Positions 46,317 to 55,238 of a stretch of DNA of 64,000 nt are shown here, in pieces; the stretch's first letter is position 1, and every line of letters starts with the position of its first letter. This stretch comes from Streptomyces sp. YIM 121038 (GTDB taxonomy: Bacteria; Actinomycetota; Actinomycetes; Streptomycetales; Streptomycetaceae), in assembly GCF_006088715.1 (NCBI RefSeq), contig NZ_CP030772.1, positions 1 through 64,000 on the forward strand. Direction: 5' to 3'. A program made the position numbers and the translations under genes. Below the pieces are notes generated by a model. The model did not search any database, was not told the DNA's origin, and was given only the letters and a program-made list of their open reading frames with translations.

Positions 46317-47039
46317 TCAGGACCGGGGCAGACCGGTGACCAAGCGGTTGTAGAGCTCGGCGCTGGGCATCGACAGCGGGTCGTGGCCGACGGCGCTGAT
46401 GCCGACGTTGCCGGGAAGGCGCGACAGGCAGCCGAACTGGTTCTCCTGGCCGAACGGGACGAACTGCCAGCGCACGTTCTCGTGCTGGGTGGAGCGGAGG
46501 AAGTCGGCGGTCTCGTCCTCGTCGTGCGGCGCTCCGTCCGTCTGGAAGACGACGAAGGCCGGGGTCGCGTCCTGGTAGGCGGTGGAGGCGCGGTAGTGCT
46601 CCATGACCGCTTCCATGGCCGGTCGATAGCGCGTGCCGCCCATGCGGCCGAGGGAGTTGTGGAGTTCGGCGATGCGGCCCTGGTGGGCGCCGAGTGCGAC
46701 GTCGGCGAGCTTCTGGGAGCGTCGGAACAAGCCGCGTCCGCGCCCGATGGTGCGTACGTCGTCGTCGAAGAAGGCGACCTGGACGATTCCGTCGTCGTCG
46801 ACGTGCGCGGTCAGGCTGAGGATCTGGTCGCTCAGACGCTGGACCGTCCCGTTGAGGTAGTAGCCCTCCATGGAGAGGGAGCGGTCGATCACGAGGTAGA
46901 CGGCGGCGCGGGTGCCGATGAGGTCCTGCTTGCGGAGGCTGTCCCCGGCGTCCTTGTACATGTCGATGAGGTCGGGGGCTGTTCCGGCGACCTTGTCGAG
47001 GCTGATGGCGGACGTCTTGCGGAGGGAGTGCGTGGACAT
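46317..47039 (-). CDS. von Willebrand factor A domain protein (TerY/TerF-like)
   Basis: This 240-residue protein begins with a short TerF-like start (ISLDKVAGTAPDLIDMYKDA) and then a VWA domain. The MIDAS motif is VIDRSLSMEGYY, with a conserved Thr in GGTRYRPAM and Asp in VVFQTDGAPHDED. Such domains bind metal and mediate protein contacts; relatives occur in tellurite-resistance-type clusters. ATG 47039 follows GAGGAG. It is nine bases after the previous gene in the same operon. Confidence 0.85.
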   Translation of the reverse strand: MSTHSLRKTSAISLDKVAGTAPDLIDMYKDAGDSLRKQDLIGTRAAVYLVIDRSLSMEGYYLNGTVQRLSDQILSLTAHVDDDGIVQVAFFDDDVRTIGRGRGLFRRSQKLADVALGAHQGRIAELHNSLGRMGGTRYRPAMEAVMEHYRASTAYQDATPAFVVFQTDGAPHDEDETADFLRSTQHENVRWQFVPFGQENQFGCLSRLPGNVGISAVGHDPLSMPSAELYNRLVTGLPRS

Positions 47040-47048
47040 GGGTTCTCC

Positions 47049-47321
47049 TCAGATGGTGGTGGCGCAGCGGCGGAGTTTCGCGGCCAGGTCGGTCAGGGTG
47101 TCCGGGTCGGGCATGTCGGCCGGGTAGCAGCCGCCCTGCTCCTCGGCGCACGCGTCGACGAGCGCGCCGACCGGCCCGGCGAGGTTGGCGAGGGCATAGC
47201 TCAGGTCGAGTAGCACCTCGCGCCGCGCGCTGGTGTTGCGGAGGTCGTCGGCTTCGGCGAGAAGTGCGGCCGTGGCGCGGAGAGTGCGTGCTTCGTCTGC
47301 ACCCGGGGGGTGGGTCTTCAC
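47049..47321 (-). CDS. Small helical hypothetical protein
   Basis: This 90-residue protein starts at GTG 47321 after AAGGAG. It is almost entirely helical (ATAALLAEADDLRNTSARRE), with three cysteines. It is directly upstream of the VWA gene and probably co-transcribed with it. Confidence 0.6.
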   Translation of the reverse strand: MKTHPPGADEARTLRATAALLAEADDLRNTSARREVLLDLSYALANLAGPVGALVDACAEEQGGCYPADMPDPDTLTDLAAKLRRCATTI

Positions 47322-47450
47322 GGGGATACTCCTTGCCGGGGTGGGGCGGGCGGTGCGTCGGTAGTAGAGGTGTGTTTCACGGGGGCCGTGTGACAGTGCG
47401 GAGCCGTTTTTCTGCGGCGGTGCGATCGTGTCTGCGGATGCCGCTGTGCT

Positions 47451-47864
47451 TCAGCGGGTCAGCAGCTCGGCGAGTACGCCGTCGATGTCCATCGCGGTGG
47501 GCTCGCTGCCTGCGGGGACGGCCAGGAAGGTCTTCGCGAGCCAGGCCTGGATGGGTGCGGCGGGTCCTTCAATGAGCGCGCATCCGTCGGAGGATTCCAG
47601 GTGGAACCTGAGGTACCGGTCTTGGAGGGGGCCGATCGGGGTGATCTTCACGTCGCCCATTCCGGCGGAGCCGCTCAGCCCCTGGTTGAGGAGGTCGCGG
47701 GCGAAAGTCCACTGGACGACGTCGTGAGGGGTGATGTCGAAGAAGACGTCGACGGCGTAGGGGTCGGTGCTTGTGTAGCGGAACCTCGCGGGGACGGGGA
47801 TGCGGGTGTCCGGGGTGACAGCAAGTGTCATCTGGACCTTCAGTTCCAGGCGGGCAGTGCCCAT
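47451..47864 (-). CDS. SsgA-like protein (SALP), sporulation and cell-division family
   Basis: This 137-residue protein matches the actinomycete-specific SsgA family: IPVPARFRYTSTDPYAVDVF, VVQWTFARDLLNQGLSG, a strand with LRFHLESSDGCALIEGPA, and the C-terminal MDIDGVLAELL. SsgB starts similarly a few residues in, so ATG 47864 was chosen over GTG 47894. Chromosomal SALPs position septa or remodel the wall; plasmid copies may affect host development. It is the first gene downstream of promoter P4. Confidence 0.85.
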   Translation of the reverse strand: MGTARLELKVQMTLAVTPDTRIPVPARFRYTSTDPYAVDVFFDITPHDVVQWTFARDLLNQGLSGSAGMGDVKITPIGPLQDRYLRFHLESSDGCALIEGPAAPIQAWLAKTFLAVPAGSEPTAMDIDGVLAELLTR

Positions 47865-47946
47865 GAGGGAGTCCTGTTCGTCGGCGTAGAGCACGCGTTC
47901 AGCGAGATGGGGCGGCAGCGAGATGGCAACGCCCTGCGATGCTCAA

Positions 47947-47979
47947 ACCATACCGTTCAATTTACCGTTACGCAATACC
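47947..47979 (-). promoter_or_regulatory. Repeated promoter copy P4
   Basis: Reading leftward: GGGGTA, TTGCGT, 17 bp (AACGGTAAATTGAACGG), TATGGT. It matches P1-P3 in flank, -35 box and spacer length. It drives the SsgA-like gene and the operon beyond. The rest of the 331-bp gap (47865-48195) shows no gene apart from the terminator below. Confidence 0.7.
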
Positions 47980-48122
47980 CCTTCTTGTGTCCGGTCTGCT
48001 TCTCGTCGACGGGTGCCCACGGAAGCGGCTGCAGCGCTCATGGGGGTGTGCAGGCCGGGGTGCCGCACCTGAACGGCGGGAACGGTTCCCGCAGGTCACC
48101 ACCGGTTCTTGATAGGCGAGAG

Positions 48123-48164
48123 GACTGGCTTTGATCGACGGCTGGAAGCCGATCAAAGCCAGTC
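48123..48164 (-). terminator. Terminator of the TraB operon
   Basis: GACTGGCTTTGATCG and CGATCAAAGCCAGTC are perfect 15-bp arms around a 12-base loop. It lies 32 bases beyond the stop of the 48196-50499 gene. Confidence 0.8.
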
Positions 48165-48195
48165 GGCCGCCAGTGGTGGCCGATCAGCCGGCTGT

Positions 48196-50499
48196 TCACC
48201 GCAGGCCCTCAATCGCCGCGTCCAAGGCGGACAGGTAGATGCCGCGTGGGGCGCCGTCCAGCTCTCTGATCCGCTCGGACGACAGCTCGATCTGCGCGGA
48301 ATCCAGTTCGCGGCGCAGCGCCTTGCCGAGTTCGCGGAGTCGGTCCTTGTCGTCCTTGTCGTCCCAGCGTCCCCAGCGGTCGGCGTCGTCCTTGCGCAGG
48401 TATGGATGGAGCTGGTCGTAGGTCAGGTAGGCAGGGTCCTGCTCGAGCGTGAACGCCTCCCGCAGAAGGCCGACGATGCCGGGAAGCGCGGTGGGCCTGC
48501 CGCGTCCCCCGGCGGGGGTCTCATCGGCGAGCACGTCCAGGAGCTCGTGCCATGCCTCGTCGAGACCGGCCTCGGTCAGCGTGAAGGTGAGGTCGGGAAG
48601 ACCTGCCGTGGCGCGCTCGGAGCCGAGGCGAGCCGCGTACTCGGAGGTGACTTCCCGGACCTTGTAGCGGACCGGGCGGTCGGGAACGCCGGGCAGGCCC
48701 TGCGCGTAGATCTGCCCGGCATCGTTGATCTCGGTGTGGGTGGCTGCGCGCAGCAGGTCGGGGCGGTATCCCTCGGTCAGTGCGCCTCCGCCGAGGAGTT
48801 CGGTGACGTCGACGCGGCGGCAGGAGCCCAGGACCTTGCTGGAGAGCTTGGGGCCGATCGCCTCCCCGAGCCACTCCTTGGTCCCGAACTGGCTGCCGCC
48901 GATCACCCAGATCGCTTCCTTGCGGCCGACCAGGAGCAGTTTGATGAGCAGCTTCTTCGCCAGGGCGGGGAGCTGGGCCCATTCGTCGACGAACACCACG
49001 ATGGCGGGATGCTGTTCTGAGACGCGCCACTTGTTGCCCCAGCCGTAGCGGGCGCGCTGGCGGGCGCGGGCCGAGCACAGGTCGAGGAGGAACTGCAGCG
49101 TGGCGACGATCTTCTCGTCGTCCATGCAGGCTTCGAGGGTGATGGCCTCGCCGAGGTCGCCGACGCCGGTTCCGACCGGGTCGAGGTTGAAGGCGACGGC
49201 GTCGCGGCAGGCTGTGACGACTTCGGCCATCGCCAGCATGACGCCGGACTTGCCGGCGCCGGAGTCGGCGACCATCAGCAGCATCAGGCCTGCGAGGGCG
49301 AAGAAGAGCGGCTTGGCGTCCATCGAGACGCCGTAGTCGGCGGGCTCGGTGATCGACATGGACAGCGGGGCCCGGTACGTGACGTCGCCGACGAGTTCCG
49401 CGTTGAAGGGGGAACGCAGCATCATGCGGACGGTGCAGGCTTCTCCCGCGTCCGGATCGCCCTCGATGAGAAGTCCCGTGCGGCGCAGGCGCAGGAGGGT
49501 GATCAGTCCCTTGTAGGTGTCGTCCTTGTTGAGAGCGTCGGGGGTGCCGGTGCGGAAGGTGACACGGGCTGACCATCCCCACGGCTCCTGGACGACGTCG
49601 GTGACCTGGTCGACGTCCTGGCCTTCGTGCAGCAGGGCCCGGCGCAGGGCCTCGCCTGCTTCCTCTGGGGTGGTGGCCTGGGCGATCGGGAACGGGGTGA
49701 GGTCCTCCTCCTGGGTGTCGCTGGCGTGGGCCTTGGTGTCTTCCTCGGTGGGCGGGGCCAGTTCGGGGAGCAGCAGGTCCTTCGGAATGGGGCGCTCGGT
49801 GAGTTCCAGGGGGTGGTGGGTCAGCCACCATCCGCCCGTGGCCAGGAGGGGAGCGGCGCCGAGGAGAGTGGCGGGGAAGTGGGTGATCACTGCCCCGGCG
49901 GTGCCCAGGACGGGCACGAGGGCGCTGAAGCGTCCGAGCGCCATGAGGGAGCGGGCCCTGCGGATCTGTTCCCTGGTGGGCTGCTCCGCGGTGAAGGGGA
50001 CCGCCCGCACTGCGGCAAGTCCGTTGCGGCGGCGGCGCAGTTCCTGGTTCAGGTGGACGACGGCCTGCTTCTCGGCGGGCTCGAGGCCGTACGCGGCGGC
50101 GTCGTTCGCCTTGCGGCGGAGTTTGTTCTCGAGCCGGAGGACTGCGGTGCGGGCTTCCTCGCGGCGTGCCAGGTCGGCTTCGAGCGGCTTGTTGATGATC
50201 CGGCGGCGGATCTCGTCGTCGGACATGTAGCCGGCGCGCAGCCAGTGCCGGACCGCGGCCAGGGCGTGGCGCAGGCCCGGCAGGAGGTGCTGGGCGATGG
50301 CGTCTGCGGCGGTGCGGGCGCAGTGCGCGACGTGCCGCGCGGTGGCCCGCCACCGCGGCCGCTTCTGGGCGGCCGCGGCGGGCGGTTCCTGGGCGTCCTG
50401 CCGGGGCCCGGGGTCGTCATCGTCGACGAGCTCGGCGAACACGATCTCGCCGCGGGGGTCCAGCTCGGCGCTGTCGGACGGCTCGTGGGGGTGGTGCAT
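48196..50499 (-). CDS. traB: TraB/FtsK-type conjugative DNA translocase
   Basis: This is a 767-residue membrane ATPase. A helical, partly coiled N-terminal region runs to about 185, two hydrophobic segments lie at about 188-226, and a FtsK/SpoIIIE-like motor follows: Walker A MVADSGAGKSG at 409-419 and Walker B AIVVFVDEWAQL at 499-510. A winged-helix-like C-terminus follows (about 690-767). In Streptomyces, TraB hexamers move double-stranded plasmid DNA between mycelial cells. ATG 50499 behind AAGGGAG was chosen; the longer frame is low complexity. It is the last gene of a minus-strand operon with DUF2637 and small membrane proteins, and a terminator follows. Confidence 0.82.
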   Translation of the reverse strand: MHHPHEPSDSAELDPRGEIVFAELVDDDDPGPRQDAQEPPAAAAQKRPRWRATARHVAHCARTAADAIAQHLLPGLRHALAAVRHWLRAGYMSDDEIRRRIINKPLEADLARREEARTAVLRLENKLRRKANDAAAYGLEPAEKQAVVHLNQELRRRRNGLAAVRAVPFTAEQPTREQIRRARSLMALGRFSALVPVLGTAGAVITHFPATLLGAAPLLATGGWWLTHHPLELTERPIPKDLLLPELAPPTEEDTKAHASDTQEEDLTPFPIAQATTPEEAGEALRRALLHEGQDVDQVTDVVQEPWGWSARVTFRTGTPDALNKDDTYKGLITLLRLRRTGLLIEGDPDAGEACTVRMMLRSPFNAELVGDVTYRAPLSMSITEPADYGVSMDAKPLFFALAGLMLLMVADSGAGKSGVMLAMAEVVTACRDAVAFNLDPVGTGVGDLGEAITLEACMDDEKIVATLQFLLDLCSARARQRARYGWGNKWRVSEQHPAIVVFVDEWAQLPALAKKLLIKLLLVGRKEAIWVIGGSQFGTKEWLGEAIGPKLSSKVLGSCRRVDVTELLGGGALTEGYRPDLLRAATHTEINDAGQIYAQGLPGVPDRPVRYKVREVTSEYAARLGSERATAGLPDLTFTLTEAGLDEAWHELLDVLADETPAGGRGRPTALPGIVGLLREAFTLEQDPAYLTYDQLHPYLRKDDADRWGRWDDKDDKDRLRELGKALRRELDSAQIELSSERIRELDGAPRGIYLSALDAAIEGLR

Positions 50500-50549
50500 G
50501 GGGCAGGACTCCCTTGGTGGCGCTGGCGGAGGGCGGTGCGGGGGTTGCT

Positions 50550-51056
50550 TCAGCCGCCGAAGAGCCACAGGCCCAGGTTGTTGCCGGTCAGAGTGGTGGC
50601 GCTGACGATGACGCCCATGAAGCCGAGCGTGGTGCCGTAGCAGATGGCCACGACGGTGCCGCCGACCATCTCCTTCCAGTCGGCGGGCTTCCAGTCGGCC
50701 GCGTACAGGCGGACGCAGTACCAGACCACGCCGCACAGTCCGATCGCCGCGCCGCCTGCCGATACGGGCGTGATCTCGCTGCGGGGCGGATCCGTGCGGG
50801 GGGTGGCGCCCGCGGTCTGCTCAACTGCGGACTCACCGGCGGTGTTCATGGCGTTCCGCAGCGCTCCGGCGATCTCACCGAGGAATCCGGCGGAGTTCAC
50901 GGTGACGAGCAGGACGGAGAAGAAGACCAGGATGAAGGTCTTCTTCTTGCGCAGGACCTTGTACTTGAATCCGGCGATGACGGCCGAGGTGGCCATGGCG
51001 CCGAACAGCAGGGCCCCGAAGGATGCGTTGGCGGTCGTGCTGTCGAAGAGGTCCAT
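50550..51056 (-). CDS. Small membrane protein of the transfer operon
   Basis: This 168-residue protein has about four hydrophobic segments (ASFGALLFGAMATSAVIAGF, FILVFFSVLLVTVNSAG, AAIGLCGVVWYCVRLY, GTVVAICYGTTLGFMGVIV). ATG 51056 is two bases after the preceding stop, with GGAG inside the upstream gene. It is likely a Spd-type or channel component helping TraB, by position only. Confidence 0.72.
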   Translation of the reverse strand: MDLFDSTTANASFGALLFGAMATSAVIAGFKYKVLRKKKTFILVFFSVLLVTVNSAGFLGEIAGALRNAMNTAGESAVEQTAGATPRTDPPRSEITPVSAGGAAIGLCGVVWYCVRLYAADWKPADWKEMVGGTVVAICYGTTLGFMGVIVSATTLTGNNLGLWLFGG

Positions 51057-51058
51057 GA

Positions 51059-51754
51059 TCAGGCTCCGGCCAGGATGTGTACGAGGAAGCGCCAGGTGAC
51101 GATGACCAGGCCTGAGACGGCGGCCCAGATGACCGGGCGCGTGATGATCCAGCCGAGGCGTGAGCGCAGGAAGCGCCAGATCAGGCGGCATAGGGACGTG
51201 AGTCCGTTCAGGGCGGCGGTGCACAGCAGGCCGACCAGTCCGCCGGCGAGGGAGGCGAGGCAGACTGCGCCGGCGACCGCGAGAACGGCGCCTGCGGGGA
51301 CCAGCGGCGCTGTGAGGCCGTAGGTGGTGAAGGCGTCGGCAGCCCACCGGGAAGCGGGGGCGCCCTGGATGGGCACGAGGTTGGCGACCGCCGCGCACAG
51401 GATGTTGCGCGGCAGCTGCAGCCGGTCCCAGTTGACCGGGTTGCCGTCGGCGTCCGTGCTGTTGCTACGTGTGATGACGGCGGCGAGCAGGTCGGTCCAG
51501 CCCAGGCCGAATGCCGCGCCGACGGCCTTCTCGACTCCGCGGCTGACCACTTCGGTGATGTCGAGGCCCGCGGCCGCAGGTGCGGTAGGGGCGTCGTCGG
51601 GTGGTTCGGGCGGGGGCGCTGCTCCGGTGACGGCGCAGCGGGTGAGCGTGGTGGAGGCCAGGTGGCAGGTCCCGCTGATCGGGCAGTTGGGGCAGCAGCC
51701 GGAAGGGGCCGGTTCGGCGGGCCCTTTGGTCAGGTCGGGGTTGGAGGGGGACAT
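51059..51754 (-). CDS. Membrane protein of the transfer operon
   Basis: This 231-residue protein has a Cys-rich N-terminus (CCPNCPISGTC) suggesting metal binding or disulfides, then hydrophobic segments at about 145-175 and 205-225. ATG 51754 overlaps the upstream stop (TGATG). The role in plasmid transfer or spread is inferred from the operon. Confidence 0.7.
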   Translation of the reverse strand: MSPSNPDLTKGPAEPAPSGCCPNCPISGTCHLASTTLTRCAVTGAAPPPEPPDDAPTAPAAAGLDITEVVSRGVEKAVGAAFGLGWTDLLAAVITRSNSTDADGNPVNWDRLQLPRNILCAAVANLVPIQGAPASRWAADAFTTYGLTAPLVPAGAVLAVAGAVCLASLAGGLVGLLCTAALNGLTSLCRLIWRFLRSRLGWIITRPVIWAAVSGLVIVTWRFLVHILAGA

Positions 51755-52326
51755 CAGCGGCGCCCGGCCTTCGCGGTCGGCGTGGCGGGCTGGCCTGTGC
51801 GACGGCGGCGTACGGCGGCCTGCGGTGCCGGTGCGGTGCCCGCGATCACGTACAGGGCGGGTCTGCGGGTGTCGTGAGGCTGGTCGGCGGACTCGGCCGG
51901 TTCAGCCTGGGCGAGCGCGCTGCACTGCTGTTGCGGACCGTGGAGGTCGGCGGGGGTGAATCCCGGCGGAAGGGCGGGCAGCGAGCGCTCGTGCGGCACG
52001 GCGGGGGTGCTGTCGCTGCTGGCCGCGGGAATCGCTTCGGCGGGCCGGGACGCGGGGGCAGCGGCCGGGAGCATGCGGCTGGTCGAGGGCGTGTACAGGG
52101 AGTCCTCCCACTGCTGGCCGCGGCGCGCGGCGCGGCGCACCTGCCGCTGGCGGCGCACGAGGGCCGCGGTCTGCTCGCGGCGCCTGGCGCGCGCGGTGGC
52201 CGACTCCCGGGTGCCGTATCGCGTGCGGGCGAGGCGGTGGTCGTCTCCGGCGACCAGCCATCGCAGGCCATCCGGCAGCAGGAGCCGGCCGCCGGACTGC
52301 CGCCGTCGGGTGGGGTGGTGGGTCAT
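51754..52326 (-). CDS. Basic hypothetical protein of the transfer operon
   Basis: This 190-residue protein starts at ATG 52326 behind GGGAG. The first 70 residues are very Arg-rich (RARRREQTAALVRRQRQVRR), and a Pro/Ala-rich tail follows. It may bind DNA or act as an adaptor; no domain is recognised. Confidence 0.6.
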   Translation of the reverse strand: MTHHPTRRRQSGGRLLLPDGLRWLVAGDDHRLARTRYGTRESATARARRREQTAALVRRQRQVRRAARRGQQWEDSLYTPSTSRMLPAAAPASRPAEAIPAASSDSTPAVPHERSLPALPPGFTPADLHGPQQQCSALAQAEPAESADQPHDTRRPALYVIAGTAPAPQAAVRRRRTGQPATPTAKAGRR

Positions 52327-52436
52327 GATGTGCGGACTCCCGTTTCGTGGAGGTAGAGGGGGAGACCCGGCCGGGCCCTGGAAAGCGGGCCGGGTCTCCC
52401 GGTCTTGGTGCTCCGGACCGTGGTCCGGAGCGGATG

Positions 52437-54635
52437 TCACACGCGTGCGAAGCGCTGGCCGGGCTGGCTCTTCGCCAGGGCGTTGAAGTAGTTGGCGATC
52501 TCCAGGGCCCGGTCGTCGGCGATCCCTTCTCCTGCGGACCGGACCTCGCTCGAGATGGTCCGCTTGCTCAGCTGCTCTCCCTTCGCGAGCAGGCGTTCCA
52601 CCGCGGCGCGTTCCTTGTCGTTGAGCACCACCTCGTTCTCCGGACGTTCCGCACCACTGGTGCGCGCGCCGTTCCGGGCGCCGGATCCGCTCCGGCCGGA
52701 GTCCTCCGGTGCGCTACTGAGGGCGCGCCGCTCCGGCGCTGCTGGCGTTCCGCCTCGTTCCGGGGCGCGAGCCGCGGGTGCTGTAGCGGACGGTGACTGT
52801 GTTCCGGTGCGCTCCGGTGCGCCGGAGCGGAACGTGGTGCGGTTGGAAACGCCCTGCTCAGTGGCGGAGCGTCCGGGTGGAGCGAGAGATTCGTGCCGTT
52901 CCGCTCCAGCGGCGGACTTTTCGCGCGCCAGCCACTGGGCCCGCCCCGTTCCGTTCCAGTACTCCCCCGCGCCGCTCCGCGCGGTATGCGGTGCGTTCCA
53001 GGTGAGGTGGAACGCGGGGACGGTTCCCGGGCTGGAGCGGTGGTGCGGACCGGCGGCCGGAACGCGGGGGATCACGATGCGGTGCAGTGCCAGACCGGAG
53101 CGGGCTGCGTTCCGGTCCGCGAGCTCGGCGCCGGCGGCGTTCCACGCGCGTTCCAGGGTGGACAGCGACGCGTTCTCGATCGTCAGCGACCAGGCGGTCC
53201 AGGACCTGACCGGGAAGCGGATCCAGCGGATCATGCCGATCTTCGGCCGGGCCCGGGACACCAGCCCCTGTTCGCGCAGGTACTGGCGGTGCACCAGGGA
53301 GGCGTACAGCTCCCACAGCACCATGCCGACGATACTCATGGTCCCGAAGGCGACGGCGGCCTGCGTCGGTTCTCCGGCGGGCCCGCAGTGGTGGGCGTAG
53401 TTCATCGCGGCTGCTCCGGACGCGAAGATCCACGTCATGATGCGGTAGACGGTTCCTGCGTCGCCCTGCTGCCGGGCCTGGTGGTACATCCAGCCGGTGA
53501 AGGCTGTCGTCAGCTCCCAGGCGGCGGCGAAGCCGATCGCGAAGATCGTCTTCCAGCCGAAGGCCTGCTGGGCGTAGTCGGTCTGCGACCACCAGGCCAC
53601 GGCCATCGGGGCGAGGATCGGGCCCGCGACGAGTACCCGGCGGGCCTGGTTGCGCACCAGGTCCCGCGCCCACTGGCGTCCCTGGGCCAGGCGGTGGGTG
53701 AGGGTCGGCCGGTCCTTGGCCCGCCGGTGCTCGCGCCGGGCTTCTGCCCGGCGGTGTCGGCCCTGCTGACGCAGGTCCCTGCGCTCCTGCCGGCGCGCGG
53801 TGCGGGAGGTCGCTCGCTCCCAGGCATCTTGCGCCTGGTTGAGCAGTTGGTCGGCCTCCTCCTCCGTCTGCTGTGCCGCTGCTTCACGGCGGGCGGCCTT
53901 CTCGGTGATCGAGGAGGCCTGCTCCTTGGCCGACGCGATGACCGCGGCGGCGGAGGTGCGCAGTGCACCCGCGTCGCGGCTGGCCCTCTCCTGGTCCGCT
54001 GCGATGTCCGCGGCTGCCTGCTGTCGCAGACGGTCAGCGGCGCTGGATGCCTCCTCGCGGATCCGTTGGGCTTCACGCTCGGCGGCGCGCAGTTGGGAGG
54101 TGGCTTCCTCGGAGTTGCGGCGCGCCGAGCGGCTGAGCCCTTCGGCCTCGCGCCTGCCGCGGGCGATCTCAGCGGCGGCCTTGTCCTGCGCTGTCTCCAG
54201 TGCCTTCTGCCCCTGCGCGGTGGCCTCTTCGACCAAGCGCAGCCCGGCGGCCTCAGCCGCGGTGTGGATCTCGGCTGCCTCGCGGCCGGCTTCCTCTCGG
54301 ATGAGCTCGGCCTGGGCCGCGGCGGCGGCCTCGACTGCCGCACCGGCCTGCCTGGCGCCCTCGTGCAGTTCCTGTGCTCGGCGTTCCGCCTCGTCGCGTA
54401 CCTGGGCGGCCTGCGCCTCGGCGGCCTCCACGAGGGACTTGGCAGTTGCCTCAGCCTGCTGCGTAGAGGCCTGGGTTGCCTCCGTCGTCAGGTCGACGAG
54501 GTCGGCGCAGCGATCGCGTGCGTCGGCGTGGAGGGCCAGGATCTCGAAGGTGTCGACGGCTTCCAGGGCATCGTGAGGGCGAGAGGTGGGCTGCGGGATG
54601 GCCTGGCGACGTCGACGACGGGACTTCTTGCTCAC
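52437..54635 (-). CDS. DUF2637 membrane protein with long N-terminal coiled coil
   Basis: This is a 732-residue protein. Residues about 45-300 form an Ala/Glu/Gln-rich coiled coil (heptads such as RDEAERRAQELHEGARQAGA). A DUF2637 membrane module follows at about 330-470: FAIGFAAAWELTTAFTGWMY, then MTWIFASGAAAMNYAHHCG and MSIVGMVLWELYASLVHRQY. The last 230 residues are low complexity and end in a helix-turn-helix-like part (KERAAVERLLAKGEQLSKRT). DUF2637 proteins are linked to plasmid spread (Spd) and KorB-type neighbours in Streptomyces. GTG 54635 follows AAGGAGC. The coiled coil is unusual for the family. Confidence 0.78.
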   Translation of the reverse strand: MSKKSRRRRRQAIPQPTSRPHDALEAVDTFEILALHADARDRCADLVDLTTEATQASTQQAEATAKSLVEAAEAQAAQVRDEAERRAQELHEGARQAGAAVEAAAAAQAELIREEAGREAAEIHTAAEAAGLRLVEEATAQGQKALETAQDKAAAEIARGRREAEGLSRSARRNSEEATSQLRAAEREAQRIREEASSAADRLRQQAAADIAADQERASRDAGALRTSAAAVIASAKEQASSITEKAARREAAAQQTEEEADQLLNQAQDAWERATSRTARRQERRDLRQQGRHRRAEARREHRRAKDRPTLTHRLAQGRQWARDLVRNQARRVLVAGPILAPMAVAWWSQTDYAQQAFGWKTIFAIGFAAAWELTTAFTGWMYHQARQQGDAGTVYRIMTWIFASGAAAMNYAHHCGPAGEPTQAAVAFGTMSIVGMVLWELYASLVHRQYLREQGLVSRARPKIGMIRWIRFPVRSWTAWSLTIENASLSTLERAWNAAGAELADRNAARSGLALHRIVIPRVPAAGPHHRSSPGTVPAFHLTWNAPHTARSGAGEYWNGTGRAQWLAREKSAAGAERHESLAPPGRSATEQGVSNRTTFRSGAPERTGTQSPSATAPAARAPERGGTPAAPERRALSSAPEDSGRSGSGARNGARTSGAERPENEVVLNDKERAAVERLLAKGEQLSKRTISSEVRSAGEGIADDRALEIANYFNALAKSQPGQRFARV

Positions 54636-54772
54636 CGTCGTGCTCCTTGTTCGTGTGGTCGCATGTGCCCGCGCCGGAGCGGGTGGGCACTGCGTGGGGG
54701 CGGTCGTGAGCCTCACGCGTGGTGGAGGTGGCTTCCGGCCTCAGCGGGCTGGCCTCCTCGGTGAAGCGCGGG

Positions 54773-55090
54773 CTACTGCGTGTCGTGGGGGTCCTGCCGG
54801 TCTTCGGCTTCGGCCAGTTCGAAGAGCACGCGGTCCAGGTCGTCCTCGTTGGCCAGCGGGCCGTCCAGCGGCGGGGATGGTGCCTCGCTCCTGACGCGGT
54901 TCGCCCGGCGTCCCAGCGAGTAGAGGCGGGCACACATGCCGTCCTGGTGGGCGGCGTGCTGGTCCGGGTAGCCGTGTTCGGCCAGCAGTTCCGCGGCGAT
55001 GGCCAGTTGGCAGGTGGCCGGGCGGCGGAGCCGACCGCTGTGGAATCCGCGTTTGCGCAGGTAGCTGGTGGTGTTGTCGGTCGAGGGCAT
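54773..55090 (-). CDS. Small hypothetical protein
   Basis: This 105-residue protein starts at ATG 55090 after GAGGAG. Its N-terminal region resembles a small helical DNA-binding unit (SYLRKRGFHSGRLRRPATCQ), and its tail is acidic (NEDDLDRVLFELAEAEDRQD). It belongs to the WhiB-led operon by strand and spacing. Confidence 0.6.
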   Translation of the reverse strand: MPSTDNTTSYLRKRGFHSGRLRRPATCQLAIAAELLAEHGYPDQHAAHQDGMCARLYSLGRRANRVRSEAPSPPLDGPLANEDDLDRVLFELAEAEDRQDPHDTQ

Positions 55091-55238
55091 GGCGTCTCCT
55101 CGCAGACGTGCCGGATCGGTGAAGGGGGCCTTCGTACGAGGGCGCGGGGATGTGGCGGCGGCTCGTTCCGGAGGACTGATCTGGGCGGTGGGTGCAGGCG
55201 CTGGTCACGCGCGCTGGCGCGCGGTGAGGCGTGGGCAC

